From Cyanophora paradoxa (Eukaryota; Glaucocystophyceae; Cyanophorales; Cyanophoraceae), in the NCBI GenBank assembly GCA_004431415.1, contig QPMI01000252.1, positions 1 through 64,000 on the forward strand: a stretch of 64,000 nt of DNA, given 5' to 3'. Each line of letters starts with the position of its first letter. The stretch's first letter is position 1. Below are positions 51,326 through 62,890 of this stretch, piece after piece. The position numbers were made by a program, and so were the translations under genes. Below the pieces are notes generated by a model. That model saw only the letters and a list, made by a program, of their open reading frames with translations. It searched no databases and was not told the origin of the DNA.

Positions 51326-54020
51326 CTAGGGGTCGGAGCGCTTGGGGGGCGGGGCGGGGGAGGCGGCGCGCTTGTGGTCGACGGGGACGATGCGGCCGGC
51401 GTCGCCGCCGATGTCGTCGGCGGCGGGGCCGACGTCGGCGGTGGCGCTGGAGGCCTCGAGGAGGCCCGGGGAGAAGGGGGCGGGGATGGCGTGCTGCCGG
51501 AGGATGGTCGGCTCGCACGCGCGCGCCTTCGCCATGTCGATCACCACCGTCTTGTCGCAGTCCAGCGCGAAGCTGCCAGGCGTCTCACGCGCGGCGGCCG
51601 GGGGCGGGGGGCGGGGCGGGCACCGGCCGTAGGGCTCGCCGCAGGAGGAGACGAGCTGCATGAGCTCGGCGAGGTTCTTGACGGGGGCCCCGTTGAAGTG
51701 CGTCACCTGCACGTTCTGGAAGCTGCGGCGGGGTCAGCGCCGGGAGGGCGGCGCGGGGGGTCGCGGGGGGCGCCTCTGGTAGCCGGTGTTGCACTCGGCG
51801 GAGAGGACGTGGGAGAGGACGACGACCTGCTCCCCGGGCTCCGCCTGGAGCCCGTAGAAGGCCAGGCTGCAGAGCCGCACGGGCGCCTTCGACTCCCACC
51901 CGGAGCCGTACTCCGCCTGCAGGTACGGCCGCGAGAGCTCCACGAAGACAAGCCCGCCGAAGATCAGGTACCGCGGCCGCCGGTCGTACATGTGCTGCGT
52001 GCCAGAGGCCGGGCCTGTCATGCGGGGCGGGGGGGCGGGGGGCGGGGCCGGGGTTGCGGACGACGGGGACGAGGGGCCGGATGACGTCGAGGGGGAGGTC
52101 GACGGAGAGCTCGGCCCCGCCCCGCAGCACCCGCAGCGTCGTCGTGTCCCCGAGGAACTTCAGCGTCACCAGGTGCCGGAAGAGCACCCGCTCGCCCTTC
52201 CGGAACGGGATCGTCCCGTCGTTCGCGATCTGAGCGGCGAGCGCCGGCTGAGCGGAGGGGCGGGCGGGCGGGCGCGGAGCGGGGCGGACCTGGACGCCGT
52301 CGACGGCGAGGACGACGTCGCCCTCCTGCAGGCGCCCCTGCGCCGCCGCCAGCGGCAGCACGCGGTTCACGTACACGCCCGTCTGCCCCGCCTTCATCCC
52401 GCACGACTTCCGCAGGTCCGGGTTCTCCAGCGTTTGCCCTGCGGCGGGGCTCGCGCGGGGCCGGCGGGGCGGGGCGGGGCGGGGCGGGCGCGCAGTAGAA
52501 GCCGAGGGAGCAGAAGCCGGTGTAGCGGTCGTGGCGGGCGATGTCCTCCAGGAAGTGCTCCAGCACCGGCACCGGGATGATGTACCCTGCCGCCCTGACC
52601 GTCGGCACCCGCCCGCGCGGCGGCGGCGCGGGCGAGGCGGCACCGATGTTCTCGGCGTCGACGAGGGTCTCGAAGGCGACCCCGATCAGCTTCCCGTCCC
52701 GCAGCGCCGGGCCCCCGCTGTTCCCGCTGTTGATCGCTGCCGGGCGACGGGCCGTGAGGCGCGTGGGCCGCGGGCGGGGCGCGCTGCAGGGGCGCGGGGC
52801 GGCACCGGCGTCGATCTGGACGGCGAGGAGGGAGGTGCTCGTGTGCGAGTAGGTCTGCACCTCGATGCGCGAGACGACGCCCTCCGTCACGCAGATGTTG
52901 TCGCCGCCCGTCGGGTACCCTGCCCCCCGCCCCCGGCCGTCGGCCCCGGACAGGCGCGGGAGGGGACGGGGAGGGGCGGGGCGGACCGATGACGGTGACC
53001 TGGTCCTGGAGGTCGGGGATGCCGCCGAACTCGAGCTGCTCGACGCCCGCCCAGAAGCCCTCCTCCTCGACCGTCAGCAGCGCCAGGTCGCACTCGTGCG
53101 CCACCGCCAGCACCCGCGCCGTGTACTGCGCCCCCGCCGCGTCGCGCCCCGCCCCGAGGCCGCAGCGCGCGCGGCAGGCCGGGGCGCCGGCGGCGCACCT
53201 TCTCCGCGTCACCGTGCTTCCGGACCTGCACCGAGGTCTGCGGGCGGCGTCAGCGGGCGCCCCGGGCGCGGGGGGGCGGAGGTGGCGCGCCTGGTTGGCG
53301 ACGCTGTGGGCGTTGGTGACGATGCGGCGGCCCTCGATGGCGAAGCCCGACGACGTCGACTTCGACTGCCGCTTCATCTGCCTGCGCGCCCCGTCAGCCC
53401 CCGCCGCCGGCAAGCAGGCCGGCGGCCGGCCGCGCACCAGGGCATGCTGAAGTTCTGCAGAGCGCGCGGTAAAAATAGGGAGCGGTGAGAAGGGATACGA
53501 GGAGGGAGAGGGGGGCAGGAGGCAGAGGGGGGCAGGAGGGACCGGGGACATGCAGGTCGCGAAGATCTGTGGTGGCGGGCAAGGTCAGAGGGTGGCAGGG
53601 AGCGCGTGCGGCGGCAAAGCAACGAGGACAGACCTTGACGACGGATGAGAGGGGCAGGTTACTGTACTCCTCGCGGCCCTCGGCGGGCACGGGCTGGCGC
53701 TTGGCGACCTCGGAGGCCGGGGCGCTCTGGCGCCGCATCTCGGCCGCGATCATCTCCTGCAGCATCTGCCGCATCCGCGCCGGGTCCTCGGACACCCGCA
53801 GGTCCCCGTTCGAGGTCGACGCCGCCGCCTGCGGTTCGGCCGAGGCCGACTGCGAGGAATGAGTTTCGCTGGAGTGGCCGGCTCGTACCGGAATAGCATC
53901 GTACGCACCGGGGCCGTCATGAAAGAGCGCCCAGCGCAAGGAACCGCCTTCGTTGGGGAACGCAGCGCGGCCCCGAAGAAAGAGCTCGGGCGCCTCCGAA
54001 CGCCTGGAGCCGAACCTCAT
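51326..54020 (-). CDS. DEG9: DEG9-type Deg/HtrA serine protease
   Basis: ATP-independent serine protease of the plant DEG9/DEG10-like subfamily. The Deg domain holds the full triad: His in [10 protein letters not shown], Asp in [17 protein letters not shown] and Ser in [12 protein letters not shown]. Then come [15 protein letters not shown] and two PDZ-like regions ([30 protein letters not shown]; later [49 protein letters not shown]). The plant-type ending is [20 protein letters not shown]. The first exon ([20 protein letters not shown], start 54020) may carry an organelle presequence. Between NLPLSSVVK and [15 protein letters not shown] lie two microexons: 53566-53543 (24 nt, IFATCMSP) and 53454-53438 (17 nt, NFSMPW). 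Together they restore the conserved VVK-I-F...N-[FY]-x-x-PWQ region of the family. It has about ten introns and stops at 51326. Confidence 0.92.
53438..53566 (-). other. Two microexons of DEG9 (24 nt and 17 nt)
   Basis: On the reverse strand, exon 53566-53543 follows ccaccacag and precedes gtccctcc. Exon 53454-53438 follows gctctgcag and precedes gtgcgcgg. Both carry canonical AG/GT flanks and keep the frame into QMKRQ. The encoded residues match the segment expected in the DEG9 family. Confidence 0.8.
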
Positions 54021-54773
54021 CTTAGATCGGGGGCGGGTCGGGTGTTCATTCAAAGGAAAAAGCACACCCCTGGCCTTGATTGGTTTCAACGTGAGTGTCG
54101 ATGTGCACCGCGAGCTCTGCGTGCCAGGAAAGGTTCGGAGATTTGGGGTGCAATTCGATCTAAGCCAGCGGGCGCGCGCAGACGGACCTTTGTCGTGGAG
54201 AGGGACAGCCGCATGATAGCACGCGTGGCAGCGCAGGCCATGTGCGTGGTGAAAGCTATGTGCCCGACGCTGGGCGGGGATGGAAAGGCCAACATGTCGA
54301 AGCACCTGGGCGCTGCGATCTCACGTGAGCGGAAACATAGAATGAAAGCAGGGGGCGTCTGTGCAATCGCTCACCAACTTTCCACGTCGAATGATAAGCC
54401 TAGCTGGGCCCGAGATTCTTGTATCGGGTCGGCAGAAAACGTGCAAGTGTACTTGTGCGTGCACGCGCAGCTGCTCTATCGCCTCGAGGGGGCTCTGGCT
54501 GGCCAACTAGGCGAACGACCAAGAATGTTACCGCCCGGATCCGAGCCGGCGTGGGGAGGGCAGGCCCTGCCCGGCCTTCAATTTTGGCTGAACGTCGGAA
54601 TGTACCAGTACAAACGTTAACGCTGTAGCTACTCCTAGCTATAGGGCCTGACGTGCTGCGCGCGCGTGCTGGTCTAGATCTGTAACTGGAATTCAAATGC
54701 TCTCGATCGAGCTCGCCGCGGCGCCAGACCTGTAGCGCCCTAGCTAGCCGCTGAGCTATAGCTAGCTGTAGGC
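54021..54773. other. Spacer between DEG9 start and WD40 gene end
   Basis: About 750 bp, lower GC, with a CTAG/TAGC-rich patch at ~54720-54778 (tagctagc, tatagctagc). The DEG9 first-exon frame stays open upstream to 54305 without a better start. No other gene seen. Confidence 0.4.
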
Positions 54774-57700
54774 CTAGAGCTTGATGACCTGGAGGGCGCC
54801 GCCGGAGGTGCCGATGAGGAGGGCCTCGGAGTGGCGGGCCCACTGGACGGCGAGGATCCCCTCGTTGTGGATCTTCATCTGCCGCAGCAGCCGCCCCGAC
54901 GCGACGGAGAAGATGAGCACGAAGTTGTCGAAGGAGCCGCACGCGAGGAGCCGCGCGTCGGGCGAGAGGGCGAGGGTGCACGCCCACGAGGACGGGTGCC
55001 GCATCACGTGCTTCGACTGGCCCGTGCGCGTGTCCCCGATCTTCAGGAAGTGGTCCCGCGAGCCTGCAGGCCGGCGCCCGGCCGTAAGCGAGCGAGGGAG
55101 GTAGGCCGGGGGCCCGGGGTGTGGGGGCGCGGGGCGGGGCGGGGCGGACTGGTGACGAGGACGCTGGGCTCGCCGACCTCGAGGTCGAGGATGTAGTCGA
55201 CGTGCTGCGAGACCTCCCACAGCGGGCCCTGCCCCTCCGCCCCCTGCCAGTCCCACGCCACCAGCGCCCGGTCGAGCCCCGCGGAGAGGAGCAGGGCGCC
55301 GTCCGGGGTGAAGCGGACGGCCTTGACCCAGGAGCGGTGGTGGCGCAGCACGCGCGTGCACTTCAGCGTCTGCAGGTCCCACAGCCGCACGCTGCGGTCC
55401 ATCGAGCCCGACGCGAGGCAGCGGTCCCCGGGGGCCACGTCGCAGCAGAGCACCGCGTCCTCGTGCTCCTCCAGCACCCCCACGCACTCCGCTGCCCATC
55501 GGATTGGGGCTGGCCCTCGGGTGGGGCCGGGGCGGGGGCGGGGCAGGCGGACCGGTGCGGGCGGACCAGACGCGGACGGTGTGGTCGAAGGAGGAGGAGA
55601 CCACGAAGGCGTCGGTCTGGGAGGGGCGGGGGAGGGCGGGGTCGGGGGGCGCAGGCGAGTGGGGGGGGCCGGGGGCGGACGGAGGTGAAGACGGCGCGGG
55701 TGACGATGGAGCGGTGGCCCGAGAAGCACGCCATGCAGTCCCACGCTGGAGGCCGCCGCGTCAGCTGCCGGCCGGAGGAGGGCGGGTGCGGGGCGGGCGG
55801 GCGGGGCGGGAACGCGCTGTTGGCGTCCCAGATGCGGATGAGGCCGTCGTAGCCGGCGGTGAGGAGGCAGTGCGGCGCGATGTGCGACGCCTGGATGGAC
55901 TTCAGGCCCCCGGGGTGCGCCAGCACCGTCTGCGCCGGTTCAAGCCCGGCAGGGCGGGCAGGCGAGGCGGGCGGGGCGGGCGGGGCGGGGGTGCCTTGGG
56001 GAAGACGTAGATGTCGAGGGAGGAGAAGAGGCCGTCGAGCAGCCGCGTCTTCCGCACCAGCGCCCGCACCCCGTCGTGTCGCCCGTCCTGCCCCGGCCCC
56101 GCCCTCGCCCTCGCCCTCGAGCACGGGGCGGCGCGAGCGGCGCGGGGCGCACCTTGGGGATGCCCTGCAGCAGCATCTCCGCCATGTGCACTGCGCCGCC
56201 TGGGGTTCGCGGCGGGGCCGGCGGCGGCGGGCGGCGGCGGGAGGGGGCGGGGCGGACGCTTGACGACGGGGCGGTCGAAGTCGAGGGCGCGCTCGAAGAG
56301 GGGCAGGCTCGAGCCGACGAAGTGCGCCGCCAGCTCCGACGCCCACCGGAAGCACCTCACGTACGCGTCCTGCCCCCCGCCGCCTCGGCCGGAGCGGCGC
56401 GGGCGGGCGGGGCGGGGCGGGGGCGCGCGTTGAGGCGGGCCGGCTCGGCGGTGCCGGCGGCGAAGAGGAGGAGGCAGGCGCAGAGGTAGTAGTGGTCCAG
56501 CAGCCCGCTCACCCCCGCCACCGCCGCCGCCCGCGCCGCCCAGAACTCCGCCTCTGCCTGCAGCTCGGCCTCTGCGGCCCCCGCCGCGTCGGCTTGGAGC
56601 GGGGGCCGGGGCGGAGCGCCCCGCGGACCGGACTTCTCGGAGTCGGGCTTGGCGGAGGCGTACGGGTCTTCGTCCCCCCCTAGCCGCCGGTCCTTCGCCG
56701 CCGCTGCCGCCCCGTCGGGAGGGCGGGGCGCGGGGGGCGGGGCCGGGGCCGGGGGCGGGGGCGGACAGCGGAAGGCGGACATGACCTGGAGCATGCGGGC
56801 GACCTGCTGCTTCTCGCTCGCCTCCATCTTGCGCGCCGCCGCCTTCCGCGCCGCCGCCTCCGCCGCCGCCACCGACGCCGCCGCCGCCGCCGCGTCCGGC
56901 GGGCCCGGCCCGGTGTCCCCCGCCCCCTCCGCCCCCGCCCGCCGCCGGCCCCCTGCGGCGCCCCTCCGCGGCCTCCGGGGCGGGCCGCCCTCGCCTCCGG
57001 GGCCTGGCCCTCGGCGGGGGCCGAGGGGGCGTCGGGGGCTCGCCGGCGTCGGGGCCGGGGAGCGGGGCGAGGGCTCGCCGTCGGGCGGGGCGGGCTGCGG
57101 GGCGGGGGACGGCTGCTTGGCGAGGGAGGAGGCGCTGTGGGCGTGGGCGAGGGGTTGGTGAAAGGGTTGTGGACGGGCGGGCGGGCGTCGATGTGCAGCT
57201 CCAGCGACGTGAACGAGCGCTTCAGGTACTTGAAGAGCTCCGGGTACCTGCCTCCCGCTCGGAGCCCGCCCCGCGCGCCGCGCCCCGCGCGCAGCGGGCG
57301 GCGGGGCGCACGCGGCGGTGACGGCCTCAACGACGGCGACGGCGCGCTTCCGGTCCGCCGCCGTGCTCATCCGCAGGTGCTCCAGCAGCGCCTCCACGTA
57401 CCGCTGCCCGTCCTTCGCCCTGCGCCCACCCGCCCCTCGGCGCCCCGCCTGCGGCCTCTGGGCACGCCGCGCTGCCGCCGCACCCGCTGCGCTGGCGCTC
57501 GAAGACGGCCAGGAAGTCGTCGATCTGCACCACCAGCTTCTCCAGGATCTCCAGCTCCTGCAGCACCCAGAGGCGCGTCAGCCGCCGGTCCGTACGCTGG
57601 CAGCACAGCGCGCACCGGGTCCGGCAGGCGCATCGCTGGGTTCACCTCGTTCACCCCGTTCAGCCTGTCGCGCGTTAGATACGTATACGCTTCCGGGGAG

Positions 57701-57821
57701 CGTGCTAGGCGACGCACTCGGCCTCGTCGAAGTTCTCCTTGCGGAAGAGGTTGACCAGGATCGGCGGGTGCAGCAGGTCGAGCAGCCGGCTCAGGAAGTG
57801 GTACGGCACGGCCACCTCCAT
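54774..57821 (-). CDS. Seven-blade WD40 protein with helical N-terminal half
   Basis: The C-terminal half shows seven WD40-type blades: LLTAGYDGLIRIWDANSAF, VVSSSFDHTVRVWSART, CLASGSMDRSVRLWDLQTL, LLLSAGLDRALVAWDWQ, SRDHFLKIGDTRTG, LLACGSFDNFVLIFSVASG and LLIGTSGGALQVIKL, ending at 54774. Upstream exons are helical and not recognised: MEVAVPYHFLSRLLDLLHPP, ILVNLFRKENFDEAE, LNGVNEVNPAMRLPDP and ELEILEKLVVQIDDFLAVFE. Then follow KYLKRSFTSLELHIDA, a long Pro/Ala/Arg low-complexity stretch, and RCFRWASELAAHFVGSSL with KTRLLDGLFSSLDIYVFPK. There are about ten introns, all C-rich. The start at 57821 is the Met opening the conserved-looking helix. It is divergent from TFIP11 with 164 bp between starts. 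It is likely a scaffold; partners unknown. Confidence 0.75.
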
Positions 57822-57985
57822 CACGCCGGCGCCGGCCGCGCCGGCTCGCGCCCACCGAGCTCTAAAGGCGCTGCAGTTGATAAAAACAAAACGTTTACTG
57901 GGAGGGGCTGCACGCCGACAAAGGAGCTGTCGGAGGGGGGACCAGTAAAAGACGGGTAGTGGTGTCTCCGGGCGCACCTTCGAAG

Positions 57986-60900
57986 ATGTCGAAGGACAAG
58001 TGGCGCGAAGAGGAGAATTACGCGTCATTCAGCGCCGGTGCGTACGCTCGCTGGTTCCAGGGGCACCGCGCCTCGACCAAGCCGTCCGTCTCGCAGAAGC
58101 GGACTACGAGGACGGCCAGTGGATCAATGGGGAGTTCTACGGTGCGTTTCGTCGCGTCCGAACAAAGCGATAGAGGCGCGCGCTCGGTCGCCCTGCTCGA
58201 CTCATTCACACGGACCTCTCAGGCCGGGAGCGCAAGCGGAGAGCGCAGGCAAGCGAATGAAGGCGCCGCGCAGAGCGCCGCGTGCAGCTAACACCGCCGC
58301 AGGGTGGGAAGAAGGACGCAATCTACGGCATCTTCGCGGACGAGGTCGACGACGAGATGGCGTCGCGCGGGAAGAAGAAGCGCGGCGGCATCATCCACGA
58401 CAGCAAGGCCTCCTCGTCGGGCGCCTCGGCGGCCGCAGCGTGCGCCCGCGACGCCCCCCCGATGGCGGCGTGCCGGGCCGCTCAGGGGCGGGCGGCGGGC
58501 AGGTACAAGCCGATGAAGTTCGTGAGCGGGGGCGTGGTGACGCACGGGCCGGACGACAAGAAGGAGAAGGAGCCGAAGCGGGTGCGCTTCAGCATGGACC
58601 AGGACGACGAGGAGGACGAGGAGGACGAGGACGCCGGTGCGCACCGCCCCGCCGGCCGCGCGGGGGCGCGGCGGCGCGCGGGGCCGATGCGTCGGGCGGC
58701 GCAGGCAAGCCGAAGGCGGGGAAGGGCCGGTTCGACGACGACGATGACGAGGAGGAGGAGGCGGGGGGCCGGCCGAGCTTCGGGGGCGCGTCGGGGTCGC
58801 GGGGCAGCCTGGGGAGCATGGCGAGCTCGCGGAGCAGCATGGACGCGGACGACTCGGACGGCTTCGAGGGCGGCGAGCCCGAGGAGGAGCCCGACTTCCG
58901 CAAGCGCCTCAAGCAGCGCCGCCGCCGCATGGCCGGTCCGCCCCGCAGCGCCCCCCGCCCCGCCCCGCCCGCCTCACGCGCGCCCCGCAGCCGCCGACTC
59001 GGACGACGAGGAGGACAGCGGGTCGGAGGAGGAGCGGGCGGCGCGCTCGGGCGGGGGCGCGGCCGCCTCGTTCGCCTCGCTGCGGCGCGGCAACGTCGAC
59101 CCGCAGGAGGCCCGCCGGCAGCGCGCCGCGGCCGCCGCCTCCCGGGCGAGCGCCGGCTCGAGCTCCGGGGCCGGGGGCGGGGGCGAGAAGGCGGAGGAGG
59201 CGGAGTTCGTCCCGCAGAGCTTCTACAGCAGCCGCCAGATGAAGAAGCCCAGCGCCGCCGCCGCCGCCGCGGAGGGCGGCGCCCGCGGCGGCCTCGGTTC
59301 CGGGGGCGCGGCGGCCGGCGGGGACTGGCAGGAGGCGGCCCCCATGGCCGATTTCGAGCGTCACACGAAGGGCATCGGCTCGAAGCTGCTGGCGAAGATG
59401 GGCTACGTGCCCGGCCAGGGCCTCGGCGCCCGCAAGCAGGGCATCGCCCGCCCCATCGAAGTCAAGGCGCGCTCCCGCCCCGCGCCCCGCGCCCCCCGCC
59501 CGCCGGGCCGGCGCTGAGGGGCGCGCAGCTGCGGAAGAAGAACGAGGGGCTGGCGTTCAGCGGGTCGGAGAAGATCGAGCAGCCGGAGCTGCCCTCGGCG
59601 CGGCTCGTCGCGAAGAGCGAGTTCCCCGAGGCGCCGGCCGAGCCCGACGCGCCGCCGCTGCCCAAGGCGTGGAAGAAGGAGAGCGCGGGGCAGGCGCGCA
59701 AGGCCCGCCGCAAGATCTACAAGACGGCCCAGGAGATCCTCGACGAGGAGAGCGCCGCCATCGACTCCGGCGCCGCCGCCCCCGCCCCCGGCCCCGCCCA
59801 GGCCCGCCCGCCCCCGCTCCCCTCGGGCGCCGCCGGGCGCGGCTGACGGCGGGCGGGCGCAGCGGCAGGTGATCGTGGACATGCGGGGCCCGCAGGCGCG
59901 CGTCGTCACGGACCTGCGGCAGCTCAAGGGCCAGCGGCCGGGGGCGGGGCAGGCGGCGGGGCCCCCCTCGCTCTTCCCCGAGCTGCAGCACAACATGCGG
60001 CTGCTGGTGGACATGGCGGAGTCGGACCTGCACAACGTGCAGCGGCGGCTGCGGGGCGAGCAGGACACGCTCGTCTCCCTCAAGCACGAGCGCGACTCCC
60101 TCGAGAAGGAGCTCGCCGAGATCGAGCGCCGCGCCGAGCGCGCCACCGCCGTCCTCGACATCCTCGGCGCCGCCCTGCGCGGCGCCGGCGTGGCGACCGA
60201 GGCGGCGGCGGGGGAGGACCTGGAGCAGGCGGGGCGGGCGCGGAAGCGGCGGGAGGAGGGCAAGGGCGCGCTCAGCGTGGAGGCCCTCGCCGAGACCTTC
60301 GAGCGCCTCCAGTCCGACTACGCCGAGGAGTACAAGGCCCGCCCCCGGCCCCACCCCCGGCCCCCGCCGCCCCCGGCCCCCGGCCCCCCGGAGCGCGGCG
60401 GCTGACACGCGGGCAGATGTACGGGGTGGGGGCGACGGCGGTGGGCCTCGCCAGGCCGCTGCTGGCGGCGCGGGTGCAGCGCTGGGGCCCGCTCGAGGAC
60501 GCCGAGCAGCCGGACGTCCTCCGCACCGTCGCCGCCCTCCAGCGCGCCCTCTGCGCCGCCGCCGACGGGCCCCCCGACTTCTCCCGCTCCGGCGCCGGCG
60601 GGGAGGACGCCTACGCCGCGCTCGTCTGGGAGTGCATCCTGCCCCGCGTCCGCGCCGCCGTCTCCGCCGGCTGGCAGGTGCCCCCGCCCCGCCGCCCCGC
60701 CGCCGCACGACCCGGGCCGAGCGAGGGGCGCGGGGGCAGGTGCGGGAGTGCGAGGGGATGGTGTCGTTCCTGGAGCGGTGGCGGGGCGTGCTGCCGCCCT
60801 CGGCGACCACCAACGTGCTCGCCCAGCTCGTCCTCCCCCGCCTCGCCGCCGAGGTCGAGGCGTGGGACCCGCGCTCCGACCCCACCCCCATCCACGCCTG

Positions 60901-61959
60901 GCTCTTCCCCTGGCTGCCCCACATGGCCGACATGCTCCAGTCCCTCTACCCCACCATCCGCCACCGCCTCTCGACTGCGCTCGCCGCGTGGCACCCGTCG
61001 GACGGCTCGGCGCACGCGCTGCTGGTGCCGTGGCGGACGGTGTGGGAGGGCCAGGGGATGGAGGCCCTGCTGCGCGCCGCCGTGCTGCCCAAGCTGGCGC
61101 TGCTGCTGCGCGACTTCCCCATCAACCCCTTCGAGCAGTACCTCGAGCCCTTCCACTGGGTGACCGCCTGGGCGGACCTCATGCCGGTGGGCATGCTGGC
61201 GGGCCTGCTGGACGCCGAGTTCTTCCCCAAGTGGTACCGCGTGCTCTACGGGTGGCTCGCGCAGCGCCCCAACTTCGAGGAGGTGACGGCGTGGTACATG
61301 GGCTGGAAGGCCCAGCTCCCCGCGGCCGTCGCCGAGACGGAGGCGGCGCGGGCGTGGCTGACGCGCGCCCTCGACCTCATGAACGACGCCGTCTCCGACC
61401 CCGACGCCCCGCCCCGCCCCGAGCTCGCCCCCCCGCCCGACCCCTCCTTCGTCCGCGCCCCCGCCCTGCCCCGCCCCGCCCCGCCCCCTCCTCATCCCTT
61501 CGCCTGCAGGTCTTCCCCGGAGCGCCCGTCGGGGCTGTCGGCGGCTTCCCCGCCGCCCCGCCGCCGCCGCCCCCCCGCCGCCGCCGCCGTCGGAGGGGCC
61601 GCGGCGGGGCGGGGCGGGGCGGCCGCGGCTGGAGGTGCCGGCGGGGCGGCCCGGGGCGGAGCCGCGGGCGTCGTTCCGGGACGTCGTGGAGCGGGCGGCG
61701 GCGGAGCACGACATCACCTTCCTCCCCACCGGCCGCCGCTCCGCCAGCGGCAAGCCCATCTTCGCCTTCGGGTGCGCGCGAGGGCCCCCGCCGGGCGGCT
61801 CGGGGGGCACGGGGCGGGCGGCTGACGGGGGGGCGCTGCAGGGCGGTGCACATCATCGTGGCGGAGGACATCGCCTACGTGGGGCGCAAGGGGGACACCG
61901 AGTGGGCCCCCGCCTCCCTCGACGCCCTCCTCCAGCAGGCCGCCCCCGCCCGCCGCTAG
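57986..61959 (+). CDS. TFIP11: Tuftelin-interacting protein 11 / Ntr1 (spliceosome disassembly factor)
   Basis: G-patch protein that activates the DEAH helicase PRPF43 for disassembly of the intron-lariat spliceosome. The N-terminus has [17 protein letters not shown] and, after a short intron, [20 protein letters not shown] and AIYGIFADE, matching the TIP N-terminal region. Acidic/Ser low complexity follows. The G-patch is [20 protein letters not shown] then [14 protein letters not shown] (~59365-59465). Next comes KKSWG-like linker sequence, a coiled coil ([20 protein letters not shown]), and the GCFC/TIP domain ([53 protein letters not shown]). The family's C-terminal block is [20 protein letters not shown] then [20 protein letters not shown]. 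About eleven introns. Start 57986, stop 61959. Domain order and end-to-end match make this secure. Confidence 0.95.
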
Positions 61960-62720
61960 GCCCCGCCCCGCCCCGCCCCTCCCCCACGCCCTCTCTCGCC
62001 ACCATAGCATCCACGGCGCCCACAGCTCGCTTTCGTGCGCGTAGCGCGGGAACTCGAAGCTTCGCGAGACTTCGGAGCACACGGGCCGGGGCCGGGGCCC
62101 TTAGGAGCACACGGGCTGGGGCCGGGGCCCGGGGGGGACCCGGGACTGCGTTGGGGTGGGGCACTTCACCACATTTTGCCAAGTTGCCCCGCCCCGGCGC
62201 GGCACCGCATTCTCTGAGCCTCGGCCTCATCACCAGCTTCAAGGCTTAATCGGGCTTACTAGTTAATCGTGACCACTTATCATGATCAGGCTTGCAACTT
62301 GGCAATTCGGCGGCGGCGATCATCGGATCGGAACCGAACTTCGAAACTTGAAACTTCGGAAGTCTAATCTCAGCCGATCATCGCATTTGGGGCCGCGGGG
62401 CCCAGCCAGCTATGAGATGCCACTCAGTGACTGGGCCATGATGACAATCGGGTCATAAGCAAGCCGCTGAGCTCAAGCTGTACGTGTATACTATGATACT
62501 ACTGTGGGAGGCTAAGTTGTAACTTGTAGGCTAGCAGGCCTGGGCCCCGACGCCCTGGAACTGCGGCACGCCGCACCGCTGCCCGCTGTGCCACCCCCCC
62601 GCACTCGGGGCGGGCTCCTGCAGCTACCTAGGCCTCGCCGCCCTTGCTGCTGCTGTACACGGAGCCGATCTCCTCTCCTCTCCTCTCCGAGGCGGCCGGG
62701 CTCCAGGGGCGGCCAGACGT
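61960..62720. other. Convergent 3' region with short tandem repeat
   Basis: Non-coding by composition. A ~27-bp tandem (ggagcacacgggc then ggggccggggccc) occurs at about 62075-62129. A/T-richer DNA follows to ~62520, with repeated aacttg/cttgaaac words and two gatcatcg words. No gene recognised. Confidence 0.5.
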
Positions 62721-62840
62721 TCACGACGTCGACACGCGCGCCCCACGGGCCTTCAGCTCCCGCACCAGGTTCGGCCCCGCCGCCCCCGTAGCGCCCCCGC
62801 CCGCTAGGAACCTGCCGCTGCGCTCAGGCCGGGCGGAGGT

Positions 62841-62890
<50 letters not shown>

